Shown here piece after piece: positions 1-11,711 of a stretch of 64,000 nucleotides of DNA. The notes below the pieces were generated by a model, which did not search any database, had not been told where the DNA came from, and saw nothing but the letters and a program-made list of their open reading frames with translations. This DNA is from Daedaleopsis sinensis. Its lineage: Eukaryota > Basidiomycota > Agaricomycetes > Polyporales > Polyporaceae. Position 1 is the stretch's first letter; every line of letters begins with the position of its first letter. The DNA lies in NCBI GenBank assembly GCA_033807695.1, contig CM066307.1, positions 1,798,001 to 1,862,000 of the forward strand. Direction: 5' to 3'. The translations under genes were made by a program, and so were the position numbers.

Positions 1-613
1 GACCAGGACGGGGGGGCGCAGCCCCACGCTCAGCAAACGAGAGAGTTGGGAAGCGTCGACCGGTCGGATGAATGTCTCGCATACTATATTGTGTAAGTAA
101 TGGCGACGCGAGTATGCAAATATTGAATGGAGAACACCCGTTTTCCGGAATAAGTAGTACATGCTCGTTTGGTGGTCATATCGCAAATCAGAACGATGCG
201 TAGCATACACAATTGCTTGTCACCCTGACGGTCATGGATGGAACAATAGGCGTACATGGTTTCGGCATGAGAACAATGTGGCGGATTCATCGTTGGCTGT
301 AGAGCATACCGTAATGAGCGGGTAGTTGATTCATACGGGTAGAGAGTATTGTCGATCGAATGAAGTGGAGATGGTGGCGGATAAGTGATACGAGCATATC
401 CATATCGGTAAGTCCATGGTCAACAGCCGACAACACATCAGAGACGGCCCGGTCAGCGCCAATCACGCAGGAGGTCAACAGTAGGTCGTGCGGCTGTGGG
501 TTTCAGATCTGGAGGTGAGGTTGTGGTCCCACGTGTCTCCTGAATCAGTACGGACAAAAATGCGGGAGATGAGTTTGTGATTTGTCTCAGATTGATTGCG
601 TTGTACTCACCGG
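1..613. other. No supportable gene
   Basis: Only short open frames without recognisable motifs or convincing splice-linked exons. I see no repeat or RNA gene here. Confidence 0.4.
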
Positions 614-1432
614 CTAGCAGTCAGGTGGTCGGTTCATCGGCGTCTCCTGTATCGAGGAGAAAGACATATAAACGGGTGGGCGAGTGGTGCGTCGCCGTCT
701 GCGAGGTACCGGATTCTCTGTTTCTGCACTGGTGCCCTCTGTTTCAGAGTCCTGCGATTCCCGTCCGTTGTCGCTGTGAGCTGCGTCTTCATATTTCTGT
801 TCGTCATCCCTATTAACACTCCCCTCCTGCTTTCGTAGTAGAATCCTTGCGTCCACCACATGCTCCGGCTGAAAGCACATAACCCCTTTGCAATGTTCGA
901 CCCACATGCTGTGATGAATTGTTGCAGGATCGATAAGGTCGGTAACGATGATGCCGTGCTTGATGGGTGCGGTGTGCGGGTTAGAGATGTAAGAGTGTGG
1001 GGAGAGCATGACACGGGGATGACAGGGTACGTGAATGTCGATAATCTGGACAATGTTTTGCTGACATTCATTGACGACAGTGACTATCGCGTGGAATGGA
1101 TAGGAAGGGTGTGGAATGATCCTTGTGATAGCACCTTGGACGTGTGGGTCATACAATCCGAGGTCGTCTTTTTGATGGGTCGGTGAGTAGAATGCAGCTT
1201 GAGTTATGGCGTAGACTTTGACAAGCATTCCCTCACAGAAAGGAAGCAGTGGCCAAGTGGCGAGTTTGTATGTGTGAGTCTTCGGAGTACCTATGCGTTT
1301 CCAGCAATGTTTCCCATAACCTGACCATCGGGCTGCGATAGGAACAAATGCGGATGATTGTGTCGGGATAGAGGATGTGGTTCCGCGAGTTTCCCGGCGT
1401 AGTGTGGCGGATGTTTGGAGGTCTGTTGCCAT
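614..1432 (-). CDS. Hypothetical protein, 272 aa, acidic C-terminus with Arg run
   Basis: Single open frame from an ATG at 1432 to a stop at 614. I do not recognise the family. The first 190 residues have a mixed, globular-looking composition with His- and Pro-rich stretches. From about residue 205 the chain turns acidic and polar (Asp, Glu and Ser rich) and then has a short basic run (RRRRR near residue 247), which could be a nuclear signal. No signal peptide or clear membrane helix is visible. The gene may be one exon of a longer gene, because there is room on both sides. It shows no similarity that I can see to the other unknown proteins of the window. The main support is that an open frame of this length is unusual in the surrounding sequence. 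Confidence 0.4.
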   Translation of the reverse strand: MATDLQTSATLRRETRGTTSSIPTQSSAFVPIAARWSGYGKHCWKRIGTPKTHTYKLATWPLLPFCEGMLVKVYAITQAAFYSPTHQKDDLGLYDPHVQGAITRIIPHPSYPFHAIVTVVNECQQNIVQIIDIHVPCHPRVMLSPHSYISNPHTAPIKHGIIVTDLIDPATIHHSMWVEHCKGVMCFQPEHVVDARILLRKQEGSVNRDDEQKYEDAAHSDNGRESQDSETEGTSAETENPVPRRRRRTTRPPVYMSFSSIQETPMNRPPDC

Positions 1433-1890
1433 GGCTTACACTTTGCGGAGATACGAAGTACTGTGGGATTTTATAGCAGCGGTTGTTAGAACTGCGGATC
1501 ATCTGTATGCCATACTAAAATAGGCAGCAACATCATTACAATATTTAATATTTGAGTCGTACAATTTTAAAATATGGTGTTTACAATGTGCGAGTGCAGG
1601 CTAGTTTGTATATGTGATGTTCTGTGGTTATTGCAATATATGATTCGACATACTCAGTGGTGTGGATGCTGAGATGCAAGGGCTGCCATACAACGGAGTG
1701 TACTACAAAGAAATTACTATATAACGAAATCTCGGTGGAAAGGTAAGTTGCAGAAACTCTAGTTGCCTGTGATGGGGCTTATAAATCTTGCTATATCTAG
1801 ATCTTGAAGGCTAAGCTAACATTAACGAAGTTTTTGGTTTCGAACAGCCACTTATATTTACTGGTCTCATTGTGTTAGGACAGATAAGAG
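1433..1890. other. No gene seen; AT-rich spacer
   Basis: AT-rich sequence with no open frame worth reporting. It leads into the tandem repeat block that begins near 1891. Confidence 0.4.
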
Positions 1891-3007
1891 GGACCTGTTC
1901 TCTACCTGACACGTACTGCATAGCTTGTCTTGTGCTCGTTCGGGTGTGTGTTTTTCCCAGTAACCCAGAGCTACCCCATCTTGAAGGCGGAAAAGATAGA
2001 GGGTGTATCAACATGCATGGCAAGTAGTAGCAATTATCATAGATAGCGTGAAGGACGTGTATTGGCTGACATGCAAATGATCAATGTCTTTAGCATGTAC
2101 AGAGGGTACTAGTGGAGCTCCGCGGTATGTTAACGAGAAGGGCCAACAGTCTGAGTCCCAGAAAGCCTTCGTCAACGTTCTAACCAGACTGTCCAAATCT
2201 CCAGAGGTTGTGAAATGTTATGTGTAGCTTGTTAAGTTGACTGACTTCCATCCGAAGCTGCTCGCCTTGAAGTCTATCTTTGAACTACTATGTGAAGTTG
2301 AGCACCTGCACCTACAGCGGGGACCTGTTCTGTACCTGACATGTACTGCATAGCTTGTCTTGTGCTCGTTCGGGTGTGTGTTTTGCCCAGTGACCTAGAT
2401 CTACCCCATCTTGAAGGTGGAAAAGATAGAGGGTGTATCAACATGCATGGCAAGTAGTAGCAATTATCATAGATAGCATGCAAGGATGTGTATTGGCTGA
2501 CATGCAATCGATCAACGTCTTTAGCATGTACAGAGGGTACTAGTGGAGCTCCACGGTATGTTAACGAGAAGGGCCAACAATCCGAGTCTTAGAAAGCCTT
2601 CGTTGACATTCTAACCAGACTGTCCAAGCCTCCAGAGGTCGTGAAATTCTATGCGTAGCTTACTAAGTCGACTGACTTCCATCCGAAGCTGCTCGCCTTG
2701 AAGTCTATCTTTGAACTGCTATGTAAAGTCGAGCACCTACACCGGGGACCTGTTCTCTACCTGACACGTACTGCATAGCTTGTCTTGTGCTCGTTTGGGT
2801 GTGTGTTTTGCCCAGTGACCCAGAGCTACCACATCAAGGCGGAAAAGATAGAGCGTATATCAACATGTATGGCAAGTAGTAGCAGTTATCATATGTAGCG
2901 TGCACGGAGGATGTGTATTGGCTGACATGCCAACAATCAATGTATTTAGCATGTACAGAGGGTACTAGTAGAGCTCCACAGTATGTTAATGAGAAGGGCT
3001 ATCGTCT
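1891..3007 (+). repeat. Tandem repeat, about 2.6 copies of a 425-430 bp unit
   Basis: The string GGACCTGTTCT(C/G)TACCTGAC recurs at 1891, 2321 and 2746, giving periods of 430 and 425 bp. The copies stay alignable through AGCTTGTCTTGTGCTCGTT, the AAAAGATAGAG tract and the segment TTAACGAGAAGGGC. The third copy breaks off near 3000, where the inverted repeat begins. Copies differ by scattered substitutions and small indels, so the duplication is not recent. One plus-strand frame resembles degraded coding sequence in copies 1 and 2 but is cut by stops. No known element family is recognisable. Confidence 0.85.
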
Positions 3008-3291
3008 GCTTAGGAGTGGTGACTTACCGATGAACAAACACAACAATTATCTACCACAGGATTGTTCCGTCCAGCTTGAACATCTCAGGGATATTCCAAG
3101 TAGATGGTCTCGTGGCAACATGAGGTTAGCCATGTCGCATAAAACGGAGCATACACGTTGCTGATGCTGATTTGATGTAGCTAGAATATATCGACTTTGA
3201 ATTTTTCTGAGATGTCCAAGCTGCCAGGACGCCACAGTTCTGTGGTAGATAATTGTTGCATTGGTTCATCAGTAAATCACCGCTCCTAAGC
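3008..3291. repeat. Imperfect inverted repeat (arms about 82 bp, loop about 118 bp)
   Basis: The left arm (3008-3088) starts GCTTAGGAGTGGTGACTTAC. The right arm (3207-3291) is its near reverse complement and ends CACCGCTCCTAAGC. The core GTGGTAGATAATTGTTG is exact in the right arm and in the reverse complement of the left. Transcribed, the region would fold into a long hairpin. It directly abuts the tandem repeat block. It may be a foldback or MITE-like element or a local inverted duplication. Confidence 0.85.
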
Positions 3292-5701
3292 TGGTATTGG
3301 GTCTCACAACTTGAAGGAGTGTCTGTGTCTCCGCGGGATCATTCAGTCAAACTCATCGCTAGCTCAGAGTTTGGAGTCTGTGACTAGTAGACTCCACCGG
3401 TAGAGCTGTTGATCAACGAGCTGACTGGAAGGTTGAACCGCACTCGGGGACTATTGGCACTGGTTGTTGACTCGAACTTGTTATAACTCCGTGTATATAT
3501 GCACAAAGCCGCACTGCTGTCCCGCATCGAAGCTTATTTTAAGTAAGATGATAAATCATTCTTGTTGATATGACACTTCAAGTTAGGAAACAATCGGACG
3601 GAGCAGGCGAGCGGGTGGTGGATGTTATGTAGTATTCAAGTACCAACAATGTTGAGTGCCAGTGATACTACTGCGGCGTTCAGTTGTTGACGTCCGGCAT
3701 TGTATTGCCAGTAAAGTCCTTTAGCTGACTTGTTACAAGCCACAGGCAGGAGACTGTTCTTGTCAAATGTTACCATCGTGACTCTCACGCTGCAGCCTGT
3801 GAGTCAGTGCTATGCTGGATGTTTCTCAGCAATGACTGGATTACAAGACAAACAATCATGGAACGACCTAGCTGTCGCTTGTGCTGCATCCACGAAGTCC
3901 CTGCGGATCTTTATGTCAGTACTTGTTGCATCACATTTGACGATTAATATCCAATACTAAGACTACACTTGAACAGTATATCTATTTCTATAAGGCTTGA
4001 AGCGGACCGTCCATGAGGGTGGTCTAAGCGGTCTAATCGTCGGGACGGCGGTTGACTTCAGTTGCCTTCATTTGATCATTTGCAGCAGCATGCGTTCTGG
4101 AGAGAGAATTCATCTGTCGGAGATGTTCAGGGCTCCCAGGAGTGCGTGGGGGAACATTGGACTGACTAGCGCCCTATGCAATGGCGGTGCCAGAAGAGCG
4201 CTGGTGTGAGGTCGGCGGCGTGTGACAGCGGCCACTTCAAGTTGTTGGGAGGAGGGGAGAGTGATGGTGTCGCCGGAGGACATGCACTGGCAGAGTACAG
4301 GGGCATTTTAAGCTCTGGGTCTCACAGATCATAGCGGGGCACTCGTGCCCGGACTGAAAATACTACTAGCACTTGAGGTCCGAGTCGGGTTATAGTGAGG
4401 AGGCACCGTCAGCGTGCATGGGATCCGGTAACACGTCTGGTAATACGCACGATGTTCCTACAGAAGCATAGTAGCGAGTGGCCATGCCTGTTTACCCTCC
4501 GAGTTGGTCTCTGGTAGAAGTCGGAGAGAGGGCAGCGGCTCGCAACATGTCAGTGAAGCGACGGGCTTCCAAAACTGTCGGAACGTCGTGGGTGACTTGC
4601 GGACGTTGGATAAGCAGTGCTGAGCTGAGCAGTGAGCGATACGCACAGTAGGTCCGGTTACCAGGACGCCAGGAAAAGTGCTCGCGCCAGTCCATGGCGA
4701 GTGAAGCCCAGCGTACACGCAACAGACTGCTCGCACGATGCAGCCAGCCCGCACGTTTGATATGTTCTGCTGCGCTGCGCAAGCTTGCATTCCGTGTCGC
4801 CTATGTCCCTTGTCCACGGGTGAGGGTTGTTCGGGGGTGGGGGACGAATAGGTATCAAAATGATCAGCTTTCGCAGATGACGCGACCAATCGGTAAAGGT
4901 AATACTTCGCTGGGCTAGAGTCGCACCATCCACGTTAGAGCAGCGAGTCGGCTGGTTCTGAATGTGACAGTCGCACGTCGTTGAGTGGAACATGTGAATG
5001 AGCGGAGTTGTTGGGATTGGACGATCGGAAGTCAGGTTCGAAGTTGACGTCGAGTGCGCATCCCAAGGTGGATGGTGAGCGCGTCGGTAGACTGGGCAGT
5101 TCTGAGCTGAGTACATTGTATTGGGTCGCACACAGCGTTCACCGAGTTCCACTCGGCGCCGGAAGTTCTTTGCGCGAGGGACTATTTATCTATCATGAGA
5201 GTCCGGTCCCGAACATGTTTTGGAGATACACATACCCGCTATCAGTGAAATCATTTGCGATTTGGCAGAGCTGTGCGTTCTTACTATGTCAACTGGTAAG
5301 TGTCTCCCCGCGCCTCGAATATTGAGCGACTGACCCCAAATCAATGCTGTCTTTCTTTCTCACGTGTTGACAGATGTCGTGCATGTAGTGTAGTCCTGGT
5401 ATGATCATGCGCCTGTAGTCACGCAACATCCTCTCGCCAAGAAGTGGGCGTCCCTGGAGGTGCAAGTCCCGATATGCTTTGTTGTTCATGTCACGAGTGC
5501 GTGTCCGAGATGAACGATATGAGCTTTCTACCGTGCACCTGTTGTCCCCAGTTGTGTTGATATTCCTAGGCTCCCAATGATTCGACGTGTAGGGGGCGAA
5601 AGTGCAGATGATCAGGATGTCGAGGTGCGAACGATGACGGAGCGTGCGGGTACATCAGTCGGACATCCACATATCAATGCACGTCACGCATGCGGAGGTG
5701 C
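3292..5701. other. 2.4 kb without a supportable gene
   Basis: Several short overlapping frames occur on both strands between 3700 and 5300 (for example minus 4458-4889 and 4658-5152). None shows a motif, a consistent composition or splice-linked continuation, so I do not call them. Confidence 0.4.
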
Positions 5702-6562
5702 TCAACGTACCGAAAGTACTCTCCATCCGCACGCAGCAATTGCGTTGTATTGCTGACGTAGTGCCGCCGTGACGTCCAGGGCGTTCGACGGTCGTGCAGT
5801 CCAGGTCCAATTGGTATTGCAACGGTCAACTGTGCAGTTGCAGGCGTTGAGACAGGTTCGTATCCGTGGATGGGCAGCAGTCAGTATGCCACATTCGTCG
5901 TGGTCCAATAACAACCGTGCTGCTGTGTTTACGACTGTGTCCTGGCCGTGTGGCAGACAAGCAAGTACGTGCCTCGCTCAGGGGAGTGAGGAATTTTGTC
6001 GTGGGCGTAGGCGGGCTGTAATGGGAGCTCACAGAGATGGTTAACGGACGACGCAAAGTAGCACTCACCTCCGCAGGTCTCGACTGGTGAGATGTCACAG
6101 AATAGCCTGTCAACTTTGTAGTCATGCGTGCCCCTCCTACAGCGGTGCGTGTATCGCGCGGTACGAGCTCAACGACGTCGTACAGAAAAACAGTCGGCCG
6201 CTGTGGGTAGATGCGGACTTAATGGCTTTCGTAGCTTCGTGTGGTCGACAACAGGGGACAGACACTTGGCACGACTCCAAAGCGCGTCTCGGCATACCTC
6301 AGCCACGTTGTTTGTCAATGCGGTCCGGAAGACCGCCGTGTAGTCTTGCTCTGTAGCAGAAAGGTTGATGACGTTGAGCAGGCCTTGGAAGTCCGTTCGT
6401 GCAGGTTCTTCTAGTTGGTGGATACGGACGGACCACCGGCCTGACCGGGTTCGGAGTCGGAGCGATCCTGGATGGCACGTCGAATTCCCATCTCTAAGTT
6501 CGGTTAACCCGAACGCGCTACACAAGGGACCCCCAAGTCTGGTCCGTTATTCGTGTGTCTAA
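5702..6562 (-). CDS. Candidate multi-exon hypothetical gene
   Basis: Two minus-strand stretches look coding. One lies at 6169-6525 (core segment with LEEPARTDFQGLLNVINL). The other at 5702-5914 is Cys- and Leu-containing and may be entered through an acceptor near 5920. Between them is a good intron candidate near 6006-6060 (GTGAGTGC to TTACAG). I could not join all exons in one frame, and the start is unknown. No family is recognised and no function is proposed. It could be a decayed gene. Confidence 0.25.
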
Positions 6563-8120
6563 TGCGCAGTCGCCTCATCCGTCATGTTGTCCGTTGCAGC
6601 ACGGTTGAACCGGATGGCTCGGTTATCCATCTATGTCGTCGGCGTGCAAGTGTCGTACGCGAACTCAGTTGGAAATGATTGCATTTTGACGAATGTTAAA
6701 TAGCGGAAGCCGCTCAGTGATGGAGAGCGTAAGCGAGCGGAGAACACTAGGGCTTGCTGTTCGTACCTGAGTAACGGAGAGGCCAAAGCAGTGGAGCTCA
6801 GGCGATGTGGAACATATGAAATGGAATATTCAACGAGCGGATATTTCTTAACAGCTTCCAGCGTCGTTGCCTAGATCCGTTTTGTGCGGTTGAAAGGTTT
6901 TTCACCTGAATGTTGATGGGAATACGTTAGGACCGAATTCGTACGATACAGCCATGGTCAATCCTACATGTACGGCCAATACCATTGGATACCTTCGATG
7001 GTCGGGTTCATCCACGCTGTTGTGTGCGTTGAGTCTTTGTACGCCATTATTTCGGAACGTGCAAATGCGGATCTGGGGGCGAGAATGGTGCTGGGGCAGG
7101 TGAGAACATGACCACGCAGTGAGACTGGGTGCAGCGACATATACTTCCAGGGTGCTTCTTAGTCGGACTCGACGGTGCTTTCTGTGTTGTAATCTTCAGA
7201 TCTACATGCTCATCCAGACGTATCGAGGATGGCAACGTGCTTCTGCCCGAAGCCGCGAAACCGGAAGCGACTCTTTTGGCGAAGCCGACATATGGTAGTG
7301 AATAGATTCATCGTGGGTTATATACTAGTGACGCGAATACAAGGAATGGATTAACGACCTTAGCGGACAGTGTTGTCTTCACAGTCTTGGGATGCAGGAG
7401 TAGATGTCGAAGTAGGACATCCAACAGCAGCGGAGAGACGCGTCTCCGACATGCGTAATGGATGTCTAGTACGCTAACAGTGAATGAGTTGTCAGCAAAT
7501 TCTAACAGAGCGCACTACGGAAAACCCACCGTCGCGGTGGCGTGGTAGTAGAGGCTGGAGACGACTAGAGGGTTCACAGACTTTGTGGGGCACGATTGCG
7601 AAGTTGGGTAGGATGCGGAAGATGGGGAGAGACTACTGAGCTCATAGCAACCCAGAAGAGAAGCTACAGGCTCATTTATCATAGTTAATACCGTGCGAAC
7701 GGGCCCGCCGTCACGTGAACACGCTACACTAGAATAGAGCGACGAGGACAGTTGAGGAGCTAGAGTTTACACGATTCAGAGCGCATTGCTCACGTTGATG
7801 GTTCAACAACGACCGCAGACGCTTCACGTACTCCCGTACGAGGTATGGAGAAAATACACCAAGTGTATTCAAAGGACACACGTACTGACAGCTACCACGC
7901 CGTAGGTAATACATCGGTGAAAGAGTTATAGAAACATAAATGTACACGTCAGAGGAAGGGAGCATGAGGTCAAGAACGAGGAGCACATAGATGTACTGCA
8001 TATGGATGAGATCGGATCTGCAATCGTTATCAGACGGCGACGGCACTGGAAACACACCAGTCAACTTCAAAGCGTGAGACAGAGGGCGTACGAACTATAG
8101 AACGAAGAGAGAAGCAGCGA
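6563..8120. other. Intergenic; includes the R1 3' flank
   Basis: No supportable gene. A minus-strand open frame at 7729-8070 lies just downstream of the R1 stop codon in sequence rich in pyrimidine runs. I read it as 3' untranslated or intergenic DNA. Confidence 0.35.
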
Positions 8121-11100
8121 TCAAGCGCTACATCCATCGCACATTGCGCTGAGATCCTGTGCGACAATAGGCAGTTGAGAATACAAGCAGTCGTCGCAGA
8201 CAGGAGACTCGTCGTCCAGCACCAAGAGATTAGTGAAGGGATCCGGGCCGGTGTCCAAACCACTCGCGTGACCACAGTGTTCGGGTGAGTCGGGCTGTGG
8301 AATAGGGATGCAGGGGGTTTCACCTGCATCTAAGTTGAGGGGAGGAACATCGTCGGTCAAGTGTGCAGGGTTTGGACGGCGAAACGAGCATGTAGATGCT
8401 GGCTGGGATGACTAGTACAATGGCATGTAAGCATTAATGTCCACAAATCAAAGCGAACCATCGAAGCTTACAGAATGACCCGTGCTAGTAGGTGTCGACG
8501 GAGGTTCTGCCGGCGCTAGCTCGACGCCGGAAGAGACATCGATGACGGCTGCGTGAACGGAGTCGAGGTTGTCCTGTGCGGGTGAGATCGAAACGAGGGC
8601 CTGTGACAAACTAGAACCTTGAGGTACGTTGACACACTCATTGCGGGATACACCAAATGGAAGAGCGAACGTGGGTGCCCTAGATCGGAGATAATAAATC
8701 CCCGTCTTGAGGCCTAGCTCCCACGCATAGAACTGTAAGTCCCGCTGTGCCGTTCAATCAGTGGAAATACAGTATAGTATGATGGAAAGACATGCCAGGG
8801 CCGGTGTCGTAGGCCACGCCATGTGCAGAGTTGTGCTTTGACTTTGGTCAATATATGGACCACGATCCGCGGCCATTTCAAGAACGTCTTTGGGATCAAT
8901 CTCCCACGCGGTCTTGTACACTTCCTTGATGAAGTGCGGAATTCCGGGCACATCGGCGACAGAACCTGCGGGACTGGAATGTCAGAGTATCAGCAGTGAG
9001 AGAAGTAGGGATTGCTCACCGTGATTCCGGACAATAGCGGTACGAATACGGTCGGACCACGCTCCGTGTTTTACCAGATCGCGGACCAACCACGGACACC
9101 ATTGAACATAGTCGCCGCTGAAAACTCGGCGATTGGTTATGTTGCTGACACGGCAACAAGTCAATACCAATCGTAAGGATACACGGAAGAGGCGCACCTA
9201 GTCGGAATTTCCGTTCCGTCGTAGTTGCCAAGCAGAGATGCGGTGGATGCGGTGGGCATCTGCGCGGTAAGCATCGCATTCCTCAGCCCATACTTTCCGA
9301 TGTTGTCACGCAGAGTATTCCAGTCGTATAGGTTGGAGGGCGTGACTCCCCACATGACATCCTGGGTCAAACCATGCGAAGCAGGCGAGCCGAACCACGT
9401 CGCATGCGGACCCCGAATACGCGCCATCTCGCAACTCTCCTCCAAGGCAGCATGGTAGATGGTCTCGAATACAAGCTTGTTGAACCAACGTGCCTCGGGA
9501 GAGTGGAACGGGTAACCGCGAGCACGAAAGCAGTCGGCCAACCCCTGCGCGCCAATGCCGATGGAACGGGACCGCCTCGCGGACTGTCGTGTGAGTTGGT
9601 CCGGGTAGTCCCCAAGATCGATCAATGCATCCGTGTTCCGAACGGCGAGCTTCACCGCCATGTGCAAGCGTTCAAAGTCGAAAGTGCAGTCGTTATTGAG
9701 GAAGCGAGGAAGGGACACGGACGCAAGAGTGCAGACGGCGGGCTCTCGTTCAGAACAGTACTGCACAATTTCGGTACAGAGGTTGGAAGACCGGATCATG
9801 CCAAGATGACTCTGGTTGTTCTTGTCTGGACGGACAGCACGCCAGGATGAGCACTAGTGTAGAACACAGAGAGGATAACAGTGCACGTACAGTTGAGGGC
9901 CTCTTGGTAGGAAATGAAAGGCGTACCGGTCTCTCGTTGCGTCTCACATATTTGGCCATACAGTACAGACGCATCGACGGTCTCGCGATGGATGTCGCTA
10001 CGTTCGTACTCCTCGTATTTGAGGGCGAATTCTTCGCCGTAGGTGTTGAGGAGGTCAGGAACCTCGATGGGATCGAACAGGGACCATTTCCCGTTAGCCT
10101 TCAGGCGCATCATGCTTAGGTGCAGCCCGGAGTAAGCAAGCGCTTAGGAAGACAACCGCGATACTCACAAAATATCGGGAACGAGCAGCCCGAGGAAAAC
10201 ATGCTTCATCCGCATTCCGGATCGAGACGTCCTGCAAGGGATGACGAGTCTCACGTCGTAGTGCCATATCGCCACATAAGCCGTGGTTGCACATGGTCTC
10301 TTGAGGCCTGCCTCTGACAGGAACGACGCATGGCCCTCCAAGATCCGCAGGAGCGCGAGGAGACCCGGCTGAGACCGAGGAAAAGGACTGTCACAGGGTA
10401 TCAGTAGACGTCGACAACGTACTGTATGGACACACCTGCGAGCAGGAACACCGGATAGCGATAAGCCCACTCCGCCCTCTGCTCTCCAAAGTGTATCGAC
10501 GTCCGCGACACCCCGTAGCAACAAGTCGATCGTTGCGGTCTCCGGCTGATAGATGAAGCACGATGAGTAGTGAGATTTGAGGGTGCCTGCGTTGAACAGG
10601 ACCGGTGTTGCGTGTGTGTACAACCCCCGAGACAATGCATCATAGGTCTCCAGAACGCCGAGCAGGTTTGAACCGTAGATGGTCACTGCGACCCGCATAT
10701 GCATAAACTGAGGTCGCTCGCACGGGAAACCATCATCACTGGCGAGATATCTATGTATCAAGGTGCCGATGGTCAAGCTTGCCGTATGTTAGTGGCATGT
10801 GCCGTTCTGATAAGAGGAGCGGCTCACAATGAGGCATCAAAGTCCCTAGAGTGAACGAGAGCGGCGTCCAGCCTTTGTCCGTGCACGGCAACGGCCTCGA
10901 TGAGACGAGGATGAAGGTGAAGCTTGACCGCTGCAAACCGTCTCGTGAGTTGACCTATCGGATAATATGCAACAGAAAGGCCATACCGTTTGTGTTCACC
11001 CAGGTTGAGAACGACTGGTGCACATTCTTGTGAATGGCCGTCACTATGATTCGGGCTGCGAGTTTGCTGTAGTTGGGGTGCTTGCTAGTGTGCGTCGCCA

Positions 11101-11711
11101 CCACCCTGGCGGTGTGCATCTATAACGGGTTACGTGCGATGAACACGGTGTACTTCAACACTAACTGACCTGTAACTCGCGTGCCGTCATCTTAGGTGCG
11201 ATACCGGCCACCACCGACTCCGTGAGGCTGGGACAGAAGAATGTTAGCTAAGCCTCAAAGCATTGCTGACTCGTGAGACAAGCTCACATTGCTAAGTCGA
11301 AAAAGGTCAAGTTGAGGTCCGAGGAGAGCTGCAGCAGACAGTAAGCGAACGTGTCGGTCGTCAAGACCAGCAGGTGTATCGAAAATCACCGTCTTCAGCG
11401 TATGCAGCAACTGGCGGCGCTGTAATAAGCGAATGAAACACGAGACGAAAGACCTCTCTTACCTTCAGTACGCGAAAGGGTTGGATGGTTCTGTAATTCA
11501 TGAGCTGGGATGTCTACGCACACCGAGACCGGACAACTCACCCGTCTAAAATGTATTCGATCAGCGCTTCAAGTTTTCATTAGGAGAGATAGAGACTGTA
11601 GTGCTCACTTCGTTTCACAATGTAAGAAGAGGGTCGTACTTCGTCCGTCGCCCGACGTTTGCCGAAGGGCTGGCGGTCGTCGAATGGTAGGATAGTGGGT
11701 TCTGTCGACAT
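8121..11711 (-). CDS. RNR1: Ribonucleoside-diphosphate reductase large subunit (R1), spliced
   Basis: This is the catalytic subunit of class I ribonucleotide reductase, which makes deoxynucleotides from ribonucleoside diphosphates with an R2 partner in the cytosol. I rebuilt it from more than a dozen exons separated by introns of about 45-65 nt. In order it shows: an ATP-cone-like N-terminus (SYIVKR) split by small introns; ATPVLFNAG and SSCF with the first redox Cys (codon 10558-10560); EGGVG; an AIWH variant of the usual EPWH; ETGTPF; NLCTE with the thiyl Cys (9776-9778); VCTLAS with the partner Cys (9731-9733); MPTASTA; YIDQSQS; and GIYYLR with the radical-transfer Tyr pair (8691-8696). 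The last exon encodes a C-terminal Cys-x2-Cys (MCDGCSA, Cys codons 8130-8141), the thiol shuttle expected at an R1 tail. The start at 11711 is chosen because it gives an in-frame lead to the cone. A Pro/Ala-rich frame up to 12211 could extend it. Its sequence departs from a typical housekeeping R1, so it may be a paralogue. Confidence 0.9.
8734..8795 (-). other. Predicted GC-AG intron in the R1 gene
   Basis: Conservation requires a join between THPAL-like sequence (reads TTPAL here) and FYAWELGLKTG. The only matching junction uses a GC donor (GCATGT) and a CTTACAG acceptor, giving a 62-nt intron. Reading through meets a stop codon. Confidence 0.65.

Noticed and set aside
614..1186. Overlapping plus-strand frames at 596-838 and 860-1186
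   Set aside because: They lie opposite the longer minus-strand frame and have weaker composition.
1891..3007. CRISPR-like array
   Set aside because: Units are over 400 bp with no short repeat/spacer pattern, and the host is eukaryotic.
9374..9850. Plus-strand open frame antisense to R1
   Set aside because: It mirrors the conserved R1 exon on the other strand and has no motifs of its own.
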